Positions 37,701 to 46,520 of a stretch of DNA of 64,000 nucleotides are shown piece by piece (positions within the stretch are counted from its first letter, which is position 1; every line of letters starts with the position of its first letter). The position numbers and the translations under genes were made by a program. The notes under the pieces are model-generated. The model had not been told where the DNA came from. It worked only from the letters and a program-made list of their open reading frames with translations, and searched no databases. This DNA comes from Lachnospiraceae bacterium (GTDB taxonomy: Bacteria; Bacillota; Clostridia; Lachnospirales; Lachnospiraceae), in the NCBI GenBank assembly GCA_029338675.1, contig JAQYAV010000061.1, positions 1 to 64,000 of the forward strand, in the 5' to 3' direction.

Positions 37701-38276
37701 GTTAACTCTAGATAAATTTACTCGCTCATTTTCTAAAGACTTTTCTGTTGCCGCTTTATTTTTTTTGTATTTCACAATACCTGCAGCTTCATCAAATAAT
37801 TCTCTTCTTTCTTCTGGCTTTCCACTAAGTATTTTTTCAATCTGACCCTGTCCAATAATAGAGTACCCCTCTTTACCAATACCAGTATCAAAAAAGAGAC
37901 TATTAACGTCCTTTAATCTGCTAACAACACCATTAATCAAGTATTCACTTTCACCAGATCTATATACTCTTCTTGCAACAGTAACTTCATTGTAGTCTAT
38001 TGGAAGTCTATGATCACTATTATCAAGAGTAATTGCTACATAAGCTGAACCATGTGGTTTTCTAAGCTCAGTTCCAGAAAAAATGACATCTTCCATCTTA
38101 GAGCCTCTAAGCTGCTTTGCACTTTGCTCACCTAAAACCCATCTTACAGCGTCACCAACATTACTCTTACCAGAACCATTAGGTCCAACAATACCTGTAA
38201 TTCCTTTATTAAATTTAAATAATATTTTATTTGCAAAAGACTTAAATCCATATACTTCAATGCTTTTTAAATACAT
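34719..38276 (-). CDS. smc: Chromosome condensation protein SMC
   Basis: SMC forms the ATP-driven condensin ring. The 1185-residue protein has the Walker A GPNGSGKSN (about 32-40), a long coiled coil, the hinge (about 510-640 with GVVADIIEVEKKYE and GGAMTGGAFK), a second coiled coil, the signature LSGGEKS and the Walker B CLLDEIEAALDD. The start ATG lies behind GGAGG inside the rnc end, a 20-base overlap. Together with rnc, ftsY and plsX it forms a conserved Firmicute cluster. Confidence 0.96.
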   Translation of the reverse strand: MYLKSIEVYGFKSFANKILFKFNKGITGIVGPNGSGKSNVGDAVRWVLGEQSAKQLRGSKMEDVIFSGTELRKPHGSAYVAITLDNSDHRLPIDYNEVTVARRVYRSGESEYLINGVVSRLKDVNSLFFDTGIGKEGYSIIGQGQIEKILSGKPEERRELFDEAAGIVKYKKNKAATEKSLENERVNLSRVNDILKELEKQVGPLKEQSETARKYLAFKEELKKLDINAFLLDVDDNKVTLEEYQKKLEIVDNDSTRLRNEFDLAKDEYEKIENTLEELTEKIDETKSEIHEKKLVNQRYEGEVNLVMQQISSFDQSHLELVEQEEKINNELKKYANQLKELFEEKEVLDEKLDTADDVLEKATNDYEELKGQISFKEELIETSKGDIIEYLNEGGNLKAKVGRYDTMLENINLRKTQLNQRFLENKSEEEQYNLKKDDLLKELDEIESELKESADSLEDTKDEISSLTITQNDVRTKITNYNNEIVSLKSKKEALRNLTERYDGYGNSIRRVMEQKNNNPKIIGVVADIIEVEKKYETAIETALGGSIQNIVTEDDETAKKLIAFLKQNKYGRATFLPINSIVDRSNNSNDLSNEKGVLGIAAKLVKCDSKYKIIINHLLGRIIVVDNIDNASALAKKYKQSLRIVTLDGELINPGGAMTGGAFKNSSNLLGRKRELDEIDILIEKLKTDLITLNDDNEKYDKRLHQLKIKREEYNELIASLDIKKNTVVLNLKQASDKLEEIKRIFTGISRENTELSNQIKEINDNKNELFDKNKAHEDAVKDLEAKISTLEKEVSDAKSKLQGALDKINNLNIEFNTVKQQYDFALQNINRVRNDENEAKESLRVVKIKLSNGSNEKDTLSNKVVELKEQLEKNNLLINELNNQVEKLTLEKQSLNESHKEFFNKREDLANQINGLDKSAFKINAAIEKIAEHGESLTNYMWEEYELTYNSAFEFKDDNLNDISSLKREISAVKSKIKQLGDVNVNAIEDYKSVAERYEFLKAQHDDIVNAESNLVNIIAELDRAMREQFQEKFQEIRIMFSKVFKELFGGGKADLELVDEEDLLETGIKINAQPPGKKLQNMMQLSGGEKSLTAIALLFAIQSLKPSPFCLLDEIEAALDDSNVKRFAKYLNRLTKDTQFIVITHRKGTMEAADILYGITMQEKGVSTLVSVNMIENELDN

Positions 38277-38985
38277 AGTCTGCCTCCAGATGTTTAGTCA
38301 ACTCAGTTAGTGTATTATAAGCTGCAACTTGTTCTGCTGATTTTCTAGAATGTCCAATTCCTTCTGACATTTTTTTATCATTAAACATAACACAAACAAG
38401 GAATTCCTTATTATGATCAGGACCAGTCTCACTAATCAAATCATAACGTAACGAAATATCATGTTTTTGTGAATATTCTTGAAGCTTAGTTTTTGAGTCG
38501 TGAAATAACTGCTTATGTTCAATATCAGTAAGTAAAAATTTCTCTACAAATTCTCTAGCTATTTCTATAGATCCATCAATATACAATGCCCCAAGCAAAG
38601 ACTCAAACATATCACATAAAATCGAATCACGATTAGGACCACCTGTATTTTTTTCACCCTTACTAAAATATCCATATTCGCCTAATTTAAGGCTTCTAGA
38701 TATTTTTGATAATGTAAATTCGCAAACTAAACTAGCACGCAATTTTGTTAAATCACCTTCTGGTAAATTCTTATAATTTTTAAATAAAAAATCACTTACA
38801 AGATACTCTAAAATAGCATCACCTAAAAATTCATAACGCTCATAAGATTCGAACTTCCCTGCCATTTTTTCGTTAGTATAAGATTTGTGTGTAAATGCAA
38901 TATCTAAATTCTTTTTGTCTTTAAATGTGTATCCAATTGTTTTTTCAAGTTCAAAATATTTAGAATCCTGCTTGGAACTATTCAT
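38257..38985 (-). CDS. rnc: Ribonuclease III
   Basis: Double-strand-specific RNase of 242 residues that matures rRNA. The nuclease domain has the signature ERYEFLGDAILEY and later CDMFESLLGALYID, with the acidic metal-binding residues; a double-stranded RNA-binding domain (about 170-240) follows. I chose the internal ATG behind GGAAGG rather than an earlier in-frame start without a site. The plsX gene precedes it by 88 bases; acpP, often found between these two, is absent. Confidence 0.95.
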   Translation of the reverse strand: MNSSKQDSKYFELEKTIGYTFKDKKNLDIAFTHKSYTNEKMAGKFESYERYEFLGDAILEYLVSDFLFKNYKNLPEGDLTKLRASLVCEFTLSKISRSLKLGEYGYFSKGEKNTGGPNRDSILCDMFESLLGALYIDGSIEIAREFVEKFLLTDIEHKQLFHDSKTKLQEYSQKHDISLRYDLISETGPDHNKEFLVCVMFNDKKMSEGIGHSRKSAEQVAAYNTLTELTKHLEADYVFKKH

Positions 38986-39073
38986 TATTCTATCCTTCCC
39001 TATGTATACGAATATATCATATTGATTATTAACCAACTAAATAAAATCAAACTAACCAATTTATATATATAAA

Positions 39074-40081
39074 CTATTTTTCTGCTTCAAGAGCGGAAAC
39101 AATTTTGCTATTTACTTCATTTATAATAAATGACCTACACTGCATAATAGCACTTGATACTTCATTATTCTTACAATTGCCATGTATTTTTACAACTAGC
39201 CCCTTTAATCCAAGTAATGGAGCTCCGCCTTTGTTATCGGCCATATATTTCTTAAAGGTTTTCTTCAAGGGTTTCTTAACTATAGCTCCACCAATCATTG
39301 TAAAAAATGATTTTTTTAAGGTATCGCTTATTTCACTAATAAAAGTTTTACCTATTCCTTCATAGAATTTCAAAATAACATTGCCTACAAAAGCATCACA
39401 TACTAATACATCAGCTTTTCCTTCAGGTATATCTCTTGCTTCTATACTTCCAATAAAATTAATATCCTTACATTCTCTAAGCAATGGAATAGTTTCTTTA
39501 ACTAATTCATTACCTTTTTCATCCTCTGCACCAATATTAATAATGGCAACTTTAGGATTTTTGATTCCTTCAATGTTCTCCATATATACAGAACCCATCT
39601 TTGCAAATTGAACTAAATATTCAGGTTTAGCATCAACATTTGCACCACAATCAATTAACAAAGAAGATGAAAACTTATTAGGAATTAAAGGTGCTAAAGG
39701 AGTTCTTTTTACTCCCTTTGCTCTACCAACAATAAACTGTCCTCCAGCTAAAAGAGCACCAGAATTACCAGATGAAATACACGCTTTAGCTCGTCCTTCC
39801 TTAACCTCATTAAGTGCTAATACCATCGAAGATTTCTTCTTACTACGAATAGCTTCTACTGGAGAATCATGACATGTAATTTCCTCACTAGAATCAATAA
39901 TTGTAATCCTAGTTTTATCACAATTAAATTCATTTATATATGTTTTTAGCTCATCTTCGTGGCCAGTTAAAATAACATCAAAATCATTTGCCTGTTTCAT
40001 TGCATCAGCAATACCCATGACCATATATCTACTACCATTGTCGCCACCCAATGTATCTATAGCAATCGAATATCTATCCAT
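39074..40081 (-). CDS. plsX: Phosphate acyltransferase PlsX
   Basis: PlsX makes acyl phosphate from acyl-ACP, starting phospholipid synthesis. The 335-residue protein begins IAIDTLGGDNG, and has SSGNSGALLAGG and NIGAEDEKGN motifs standard for the family. A GGAGA site precedes the ATG. The neighbour acpP normally found directly downstream is missing; it must be elsewhere. Confidence 0.94.
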   Translation of the reverse strand: MDRYSIAIDTLGGDNGSRYMVMGIADAMKQANDFDVILTGHEDELKTYINEFNCDKTRITIIDSSEEITCHDSPVEAIRSKKKSSMVLALNEVKEGRAKACISSGNSGALLAGGQFIVGRAKGVKRTPLAPLIPNKFSSSLLIDCGANVDAKPEYLVQFAKMGSVYMENIEGIKNPKVAIINIGAEDEKGNELVKETIPLLRECKDINFIGSIEARDIPEGKADVLVCDAFVGNVILKFYEGIGKTFISEISDTLKKSFFTMIGGAIVKKPLKKTFKKYMADNKGGAPLLGLKGLVVKIHGNCKNNEVSSAIMQCRSFIINEVNSKIVSALEAEK

Positions 40082-40169
40082 TTCATGTCTCCTTTTATTT
40101 GCCTAATCAGCACATAACTAACGCATAATATCATATTATTATATCTTTTAATAAAAAAATAGTCAATAT

Positions 40170-40206
40170 ATGCAAATAATCTAACAAAATGCAAATAATC
40201 TAACAA
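40170..40206. repeat. 19-bp tandem duplication at the 3' end of the MATE gene
   Basis: ATGCAAATAATCTAACAA occurs at 40170-40187 and 40189-40206. The right copy contains the MATE stop codon, so the duplication added a second, unused stop just after the gene. Confidence 0.75.
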
Positions 40207-41572
40207 GATAGATTAACTACCCACCTATTTTTCTTTAATTCATGTCCTGCAAGGATGATTTTTATTATATCTAGCATTTTAACAACAACATACATAATAA
40301 TAGGACTCCAGGTTGTAAACGTCCCCATTATAAGCAACAAAGGAATCATAACTAATGTTATACCTCCGTCTACAAGCATACAGACTTTTGTATCTCCTCC
40401 TGCCTTAGAAATAGCCATTTGTGCATTTACATAAGTCCACAAAGGCATAAATAATGCTATTATCATAACCATATGTTTAGTAATTGTTTGGGCTTCAAGA
40501 CTTAATCTTCCAAATACAACTGGGACAAGTCCAACAGTTGCAAATCCTAACAAAGTCATAAAAAAGCCAAACACTTTAGCTCCAAATAACATCCATTTCT
40601 TTTCAACTAATGCCCTATCAAGATTATTGCTTCCTAATGACTTCCCAATTATGACACCTGTAGCTGTATTTATGCCATCAAATGCAACAAAAAATAAATT
40701 TGCAATTGAAAAGCTTGCTGCCATACCTGATACAACATTGGCACCACCCCTACTGTTATATACAGCTACAGTAAAATCTCAGATAAAACCCACATCATTT
40801 GCGATATTACAAGCAATGATCCTTTTTTTATAATTCTTCTAAACAATTTCCAATTTATTTTATTGAATACACTAAATCCAATAAAATCCGGCTTATCATA
40901 TAAAATAAAAACAATATATACAAGCATTTCAATTGTTCTAGTAATAATAGTCGCATACGCAGCACCTTTTACTTCAAATCTAGGCATTCCATAATGACCA
41001 TATATAAGCACCCAGTTCAAAAAAGAATTAAGCAATGCAGCAGATACTGTAATAACTAAAGGAATCTTAACCTTACCTATTTCTCTATATGATGATGCAA
41101 TAATAGCTGAAATAGACATTTGAAAACCAGCAAAGCCCATTAAACGCATATATTGCTGTCCAAATTCTAATATCTCCTTTGCTTGACTATTTCCAATAAC
41201 CATTAAAGATATTACTTGTCTTGGAATGCCAAATGTAACATATAAATATAATCCCCCCATAATTAATGTGGTAATTAATTTAAATGCAAAGCATTGCTTC
41301 ATACCATCTTTATCATTTGCTCCAAAGAATTGTGTTAAAAAAATGCCACCTGACATGCATATAGAATTCATAAGCACCATAAATACAAATAGAATTTGTC
41401 CCGAAATATTCACTCCAGACATTTTTATATCACCCAGACCTGATACCATAAAACTATCAATCAAATTTACTAAGCTTTGAAGTAAACTTTGTAGCATTAC
41501 AGGTACACCAATAGCAAGTGCACCCTTATAAAATTCCCAATTTCCATATTTTGAATTAAATTCTTTATCCAT
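40200..41572 (-). pseudogene. Frameshifted MATE-family efflux transporter
   Basis: Two pieces in different frames make one complete MATE transporter of about 455 residues. The N-terminal piece ends with SQMMWVLSEI at a stop near base 40766. The C-terminal piece continues with VAVYNSRGGANVVSGM in the next frame, on to VVNLSC at the end. One extra T in the run at 40773-40776 (plus-strand AAAA) would restore an unbroken protein. So this is either a one-base deletion in a homopolymer, a sequencing error, or a phase-variable switch. MATE proteins export drugs or metabolites using sodium or protons. The start ATG lies ten bases after GGAG. It is divergent from the AraC regulator gene, which may control it. 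Confidence 0.85.
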
Positions 41573-41703
41573 AATACTCAACACTCCTTTAAAATATATT
41601 GCAAATCAAATTACTTAATAATATAATAATATCGTTCTTATTTGTATTTTTATATACACAAACAAGGTATTTATATCAAAATATATTTTGCAGGAGAGAT
41701 ATT

Positions 41704-42627
41704 ATGACAAACTCACAAGATATTGTTACATTACAAAATGAATTATTACAACATGTACCCTATAACAATCCACTTTTCCAATGTTATGCCACTAATGCCT
41801 TCTTTCCATCAAACAATAATTACTATATAACAGAGCATTGGCATGATGATTTGGAGTTTATTTATATCAACAATGGTCAGCTTGAATTTTCAGTTAATGG
41901 CAATACTTTTATATTAAACGAAAACGAAGGTGTATTGGTTAATTCAAAAAGAATACATTCTAATCATACAATTGATAATAAAAGTTGTGGATTTTATTGT
42001 GCAATAATGCATCCCGACTTAGTCTGTTCAAATAAATATATTGAGCAGAAATTTTTAAAACCTTTAAGCAGCTTAAATTCCTTTGATTATCTAATTTTAC
42101 GAAAAGATGATTGGACTAAGGATATTATAGACGAGCTCACTAATCTATTTGAAAAAGCAAATCCTAAAACAATTGAATTAGAAATACTTGAAGCAAGCTA
42201 TAGAATTTGTAGAATATTATTTAATAATATGGAATTTGTAGAAACTCCAAATATTCAAACCGATCATTATATAACAAATTTTAAATCAATGATTTTGTTT
42301 ATTCAGGACAACTATATGAATAAAATATCATTAGATGAAATATCATATGCTGGAAATGTAGGAAAAACATTATGTGCTAAAATATTCAAGAAATATACAA
42401 GTAAAACCCCTGGTGATTATCTAATTTATTATAGAATTCAAAAAAGTATAGAACTACTTACAACAACAAGCTTAAGTACAACAGAAATAAGCTTTTCAAC
42501 TGGTTTTTCCAGTGCTAGTCACTTTACAAAAACATTTAGAACATTAATGGGATACACTCCACTACAATATAGAAATAATCCAAGAAACAATTTCGAAAAA
42601 TATTGTTTGATTCCAGAAAAAAAATAA
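41704..42627 (+). CDS. AraC-family transcription regulator with cupin sensor
   Basis: DNA-binding regulator of 307 residues. An N-terminal cupin-like sensor (about 20-150, with EHWHDDLEFIYINNG) precedes two AraC-type helix-turn-helix motifs at the C-terminus (about 215-305, with SLDEISYAGNVGKTL and STTEISFSTGFSSASHF). The ATG chosen has GGAGAG before it; an earlier in-frame ATG has no site. It is divergent from the broken MATE gene, the natural candidate for a target. Ligand unknown. Confidence 0.9.
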   Translation: MTNSQDIVTLQNELLQHVPYNNPLFQCYATNAFFPSNNNYYITEHWHDDLEFIYINNGQLEFSVNGNTFILNENEGVLVNSKRIHSNHTIDNKSCGFYCAIMHPDLVCSNKYIEQKFLKPLSSLNSFDYLILRKDDWTKDIIDELTNLFEKANPKTIELEILEASYRICRILFNNMEFVETPNIQTDHYITNFKSMILFIQDNYMNKISLDEISYAGNVGKTLCAKIFKKYTSKTPGDYLIYYRIQKSIELLTTTSLSTTEISFSTGFSSASHFTKTFRTLMGYTPLQYRNNPRNNFEKYCLIPEKK

Positions 42628-42628
42628 T

Positions 42629-42678
42629 AAAAAAACATCTATAAATATATTCTTATATTTACAGATGTTTTTTTTATT
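42629..42678. terminator. Bidirectional terminator between araC-like gene and rpsU
   Basis: A run of A at 42629, a stem pairing ACATCT with AGATGT and ATAAATATA with TATATTTA, and a run of T at 42668-42675. It works for both converging genes. Confidence 0.85.
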
Positions 42679-42688
42679 TTAATTCTAC

Positions 42689-42865
42689 TTATTTATATTT
42701 GCGTTTTCTAGCAGCCTCTGACTTTTTCTTACGCTTTACACTAGGCTTCTCGTAATGCTCTCTCTTACGAATTTCCTGCTGAATTCCAGCCTTTGCACAG
42801 TTTCTCTTAAATCTACGAAGAGCGCTGTCTAAAGTCTCGTTCTCTTTAACTATTACGTTTGACAT
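42689..42865 (-). CDS. rpsU: 30S ribosomal protein S21
   Basis: Small basic subunit protein of 58 residues. The start [21 protein letters not shown] is typical, and the C-terminal end is strongly basic ([13 protein letters not shown]). A GGGAGG lies upstream at a somewhat long distance of 11 bases. Its promoter is recorded separately. Confidence 0.95.
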   Translation of the reverse strand: MSNVIVKENETLDSALRRFKRNCAKAGIQQEIRKREHYEKPSVKRKKKSEAARKRKYK

Positions 42866-42952
42866 ACTATTCCCAACCTCCCTCCAGTTGCAAATTATTA
42901 ATAAGCGTGCTATAAACAACTGTTTGGGTTTCTACCAAATTGCACAAATTAG

Positions 42953-42980
42953 ATTATACCACAAATTTATTATTCGTCAA
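42953..42980 (-). promoter_or_regulatory. rpsU promoter
   Basis: TTGACG (42975-42980) and TATAAT (42953-42958) on the minus strand are 16 bases apart, with GTGG before the -10 element. Confidence 0.7.
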
Positions 42981-43062
42981 CTATAATTTGAAATTTTTAT
43001 GACAAAACATAAGGATTTTTTTATAAAAATTTAAGTTATTTATTAAACAAATAATTTATAAT

Positions 43063-43650
43063 TTAATTATCACGTTTAGAATATATATGATCAATCAATC
43101 CATACTCTAAAGCTTGTTCTGCAGTAAGGAAATTATCTCTCTCAGTATCTCTTTCTATTTCTTCAAGTGACTTTCCTGTATTCTCGCTTAAAATATGATT
43201 TAAGCGATCTCTTGTTCTAATAATATGTTCAGTGTGAATTCTCATGTCAGTTGCTTGACCTTTTGTTCCACCTAATGGCTGATGAATCATAATTTCTGAA
43301 TTAGGCAATGCAATTCTCTTACCCTTTGTTCCACCTGCAAGTAAAAATGCTCCCATACTTGCTGCCATACCTACACATATTGTAGATACATCACACTTTA
43401 TATACTGCATTGTATCATAAATACCAAGTCCAGCAGAAACAGAACCACCTGGACTGTTAATATATAAGCTAATATCTTTTGTTGGATCTTCTGACTCAAG
43501 GAAAAGTAACTGAGCAATTACAAGACTTGCAGTTACATCATTAACTTCATCAGATAAAAATATAATTCTTTCTTTTAATAATCTAGAGTAAATATCGTAA
43601 GATCTTTCTCCTCTACTTGTTTGTTCAACGACTGTAGGTACTAATGCCAT
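43063..43650 (-). CDS. clpP: ATP-dependent Clp protease proteolytic subunit
   Basis: ClpP is the serine protease core used with Clp ATPases. The 195-residue protein has catalytic Ser98 (GMAASMGAF) and His123 (MIHQPLG), with the Asp of the triad near residue 172. GGAGG precedes the ATG. It follows alaS by 24 bases. clpX is not adjacent here, unlike in many bacteria. Confidence 0.95.
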   Translation of the reverse strand: MALVPTVVEQTSRGERSYDIYSRLLKERIIFLSDEVNDVTASLVIAQLLFLESEDPTKDISLYINSPGGSVSAGLGIYDTMQYIKCDVSTICVGMAASMGAFLLAGGTKGKRIALPNSEIMIHQPLGGTKGQATDMRIHTEHIIRTRDRLNHILSENTGKSLEEIERDTERDNFLTAEQALEYGLIDHIYSKRDN

Positions 43651-43674
43651 ACCAAAACCTCCTATTCCAATCTA

Positions 43675-46314
43675 TTAATTAATTTGATTTTTTACTTCCT
43701 CTACACCAGCAGCAAGTGCATCAGCTATACCAGCAGGATTCTTTCCACCAGCTTGAGCCATATTTGGACGACCACCGCCGCCACCACCTATCATCGGTGC
43801 AATTTTCTTTACAATATTACCAGCATGTGCTCCAGCTTTAATTGCATCATCTGTTGCCATAACAATAAGATTTACCTTATCACCTAAAGTAGATGCTAGA
43901 ATAATAACTGAATTTGGTAATTTAGCCTTCATATCATCACCAAGATTTCTTAAGGCGTTCATATCTATATCTTTTACATCAATTGGCAATATACTAACAT
44001 CTCCATGCTTTACTACATTAGACATTACATCTCCTACGGATTCTTTTGCAATTTTATCCTTAAGTTTTTGATTTTCAGAAGTAAGCTCTTTAATTTCTGT
44101 TAATAATGCTTCTATTTTCTCCGTAAGTTTAGCAGGTTCTGTCTTAGCAGCTACACTGGCATTAATTAATTCTTCTTCAATTTTATGATAATATTCAAAA
44201 GCACCTGTTGAAGTAAGTGCCTCAATACGTCTTACACCAGATGCAACACCTTGTTCTGAAATAATCTTAAATGTTCCGATAACACCTGTATTAGAAACAT
44301 GTGTTCCACCACATAATTCCTTAGAAAAATCACCCATGCTTACTACTCTAACACTATCACCGTATTTCTCACCAAACAATGCCATAGCACCAGTCTTTTT
44401 TGCATCCTCTAATGACATAATATTAGTAGAAACTGCAATATCATCAGCAATTGCCTTATTTACAATCTCTTCTACCTTGCTAATTTCATCTTTTGACATA
44501 GCTTTTATATGAGTAAAGTCAAATCTAAGTCTCTCATCAGAAACAAAAGAACCTGCCTGTTCAACATGACCACCTAAAACAATCTTAAGTGCCTTCTGTA
44601 AAAGGTGTGTTGCTGAATGGTTACAACATGTAAGTCCACGTTTTTCTGAATTAACCACCAAATTAGCCACTGCATTTAATTCAATTACACCACTTTCTAC
44701 ATAACCAATGTGAGCAGTTCTTTTTCCTACAACTGTAACAGTATCTTGAACAACAAATCTACCATTTGCAGTTTCAATAATACCATTATCGCCGCACTGT
44801 CCACCCATAGTAGCATAAAATGGAGTTTGCTCTGTAAGAATTGAACCATTCATACCCTCTGATAACTGATCAACAACTTCGCTTTCTGTTGTAAGAGCAG
44901 TAATTTTAGACTCATATGACAAATTATCATATCCTACAAATGAAGAAGTTATTGTAACTGGTATCTGCTCATAAACAGTTGCATCAGCTCCCATATAATT
45001 AGATGTTTTTCTTGCTTTTCTTGCATTTGTTCTTTGAATTTCCATACATTCATTAAATGCAGCTTCATCTACCTTTATATTTACTTCTTCTAATATTTCT
45101 TTTGTTAAATCAAGTGGGAATCCATATGTATCATATAATTTAAATGCATTTTCACCACTTAATGTATCCTTGTTATCATTTCTAATCTCTTCAATATATG
45201 AATTAAGAATTGATAATCCCTGATCAATTGTTCTATTAAAGTTTTCTTCCTCTTTATTAAGAGTTGCAAAAATATGCTCTTTTTTATCTGCTAATTCTGG
45301 ATATGCATCCTTCGATACTTCAATAACAGTCTTTGAAAGTTCAGCTAAGAAAGCATCTTTAATTCCAAGCAAACGGCCATGTCGTGCAGCTCTTCTTAAA
45401 AGTCTTCTTAATACATAACCTCTTCCTTCATTTGATGGTAAAATACCATCAGAAGTCATAAATGTTACAGATCTAATATGATCAGTTATAAGTCGTATTG
45501 AAATATCCTTTTTTTCATCTGTCATATATTCAATATTTGCTAACTCACAGACCTTATCTCTTAATGCCTTTATTGTATCAACATCAAATATCGAATCAAC
45601 ATCCTGAACTACTACAGCAAGTCTTTCAAGACCCATTCCTGTATCAATATTCTTATTCTCTAATTCTTCATAGTTATTATGACCATCATTATCAAACTGA
45701 GTAAATACATTGTTCCATACTTCCATAAATCTGTCGCAATCACAACCAACCTGACAGTCTGGTTTGCCACAACCGTATTTCTCTCCTCTATCATAATATA
45801 CTTCCGAACATGGACCACAAGGACCAGCACCATGCTCCCAGAAATTGTCTTCCTTTCCAAGCTTGTAGATTCTATCTGCTGCTATTCCAACTTCTTTATT
45901 CCATATCTCAAATGCTTCATCATCTTCTTCATAAACAGATGGATAAAGTCTATTAGGATCAAGTCCTACAACCTCTGTTAAAAACTCCCAAGTCCATGCA
46001 ATAGCTTCATGCTTAAAGTAATCTCCAAAAGAGAAGTTTCCAAGCATCTCAAAGAAAGTACCATGTCTTGCTGTTTTACCTACATTCTCAATATCACCTG
46101 TTCTAATACATTTTTGACATGTAGTTACTCTTTTTCTTGGTGGAACTTCCTGCCCTGTAAAATAAGGCTTAAGTGGAGCCATTCCAGAATTAATAAGTAA
46201 TAAACTGTTATCATTGTGTGGTATTAACGGAAAACTATTGAGTCTTAAATGATCTTTACTTTCAAAAAATTCCAAATACATTTTTCTTAATTCGTTTAAT
46301 CCATATTTGTTCAC
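43675..46314 (-). CDS. alaS: Alanyl-tRNA synthetase
   Basis: AlaRS charges tRNA-Ala and edits serine and glycine mischarging. The 879-residue enzyme has the class II catalytic core (about 1-420), the editing motifs HSATHLLQKAL and CGGTHVSNTG with zinc-binding His/Cys, and a C-terminal domain ending in GGGGGRPNMAQAGG. I chose a GTG start: AGGAGG lies eight bases before it, and the product begins VNKYGLNELRKMYLEFF, matching family members. An ATG 14 codons earlier includes the Shine-Dalgarno sequence. Confidence 0.95.
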   Translation of the reverse strand: MNKYGLNELRKMYLEFFESKDHLRLNSFPLIPHNDNSLLLINSGMAPLKPYFTGQEVPPRKRVTTCQKCIRTGDIENVGKTARHGTFFEMLGNFSFGDYFKHEAIAWTWEFLTEVVGLDPNRLYPSVYEEDDEAFEIWNKEVGIAADRIYKLGKEDNFWEHGAGPCGPCSEVYYDRGEKYGCGKPDCQVGCDCDRFMEVWNNVFTQFDNDGHNNYEELENKNIDTGMGLERLAVVVQDVDSIFDVDTIKALRDKVCELANIEYMTDEKKDISIRLITDHIRSVTFMTSDGILPSNEGRGYVLRRLLRRAARHGRLLGIKDAFLAELSKTVIEVSKDAYPELADKKEHIFATLNKEEENFNRTIDQGLSILNSYIEEIRNDNKDTLSGENAFKLYDTYGFPLDLTKEILEEVNIKVDEAAFNECMEIQRTNARKARKTSNYMGADATVYEQIPVTITSSFVGYDNLSYESKITALTTESEVVDQLSEGMNGSILTEQTPFYATMGGQCGDNGIIETANGRFVVQDTVTVVGKRTAHIGYVESGVIELNAVANLVVNSEKRGLTCCNHSATHLLQKALKIVLGGHVEQAGSFVSDERLRFDFTHIKAMSKDEISKVEEIVNKAIADDIAVSTNIMSLEDAKKTGAMALFGEKYGDSVRVVSMGDFSKELCGGTHVSNTGVIGTFKIISEQGVASGVRRIEALTSTGAFEYYHKIEEELINASVAAKTEPAKLTEKIEALLTEIKELTSENQKLKDKIAKESVGDVMSNVVKHGDVSILPIDVKDIDMNALRNLGDDMKAKLPNSVIILASTLGDKVNLIVMATDDAIKAGAHAGNIVKKIAPMIGGGGGGRPNMAQAGGKNPAGIADALAAGVEEVKNQIN

Positions 46315-46356
46315 TATATTTATCCTCCTACTTCCTAAATATATTGTTGGAAGCAA

Positions 46357-46476
46357 TTATTTATTATTTTTATTTTCCTTTATTTTTTTCCCTACAAGAA
46401 TACCAAAAAATGCACAAATTAACATTGCAATAAATTTTATTCCATATGTTAATAATTCACTAAGTAATGCTGACAT
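46357..46476 (-). CDS. 39-residue single-pass membrane protein
   Basis: A short gene between alaS and the hisIE fusion. It starts with ATG behind GGAGGGATATAT and ends TAA; the product is MSALLSELLTYGIKFIAM and then a hydrophobic stretch LICAFFGILVG followed by the basic tail KKIKENKNNK. The residues form one membrane helix at about 11-29 with positive charges on the C-terminal side. I recall similar small proteins upstream of alaS in other Lachnospiraceae, but I could not search. The strong ribosome binding site and clean reading frame support a real gene; function unknown. Confidence 0.75.
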   Translation of the reverse strand: MSALLSELLTYGIKFIAMLICAFFGILVGKKIKENKNNK

Positions 46477-46520
46477 ATATATCCCTCCATTTTATGATTA
46501 AAGCATATATCTAACCGAAT

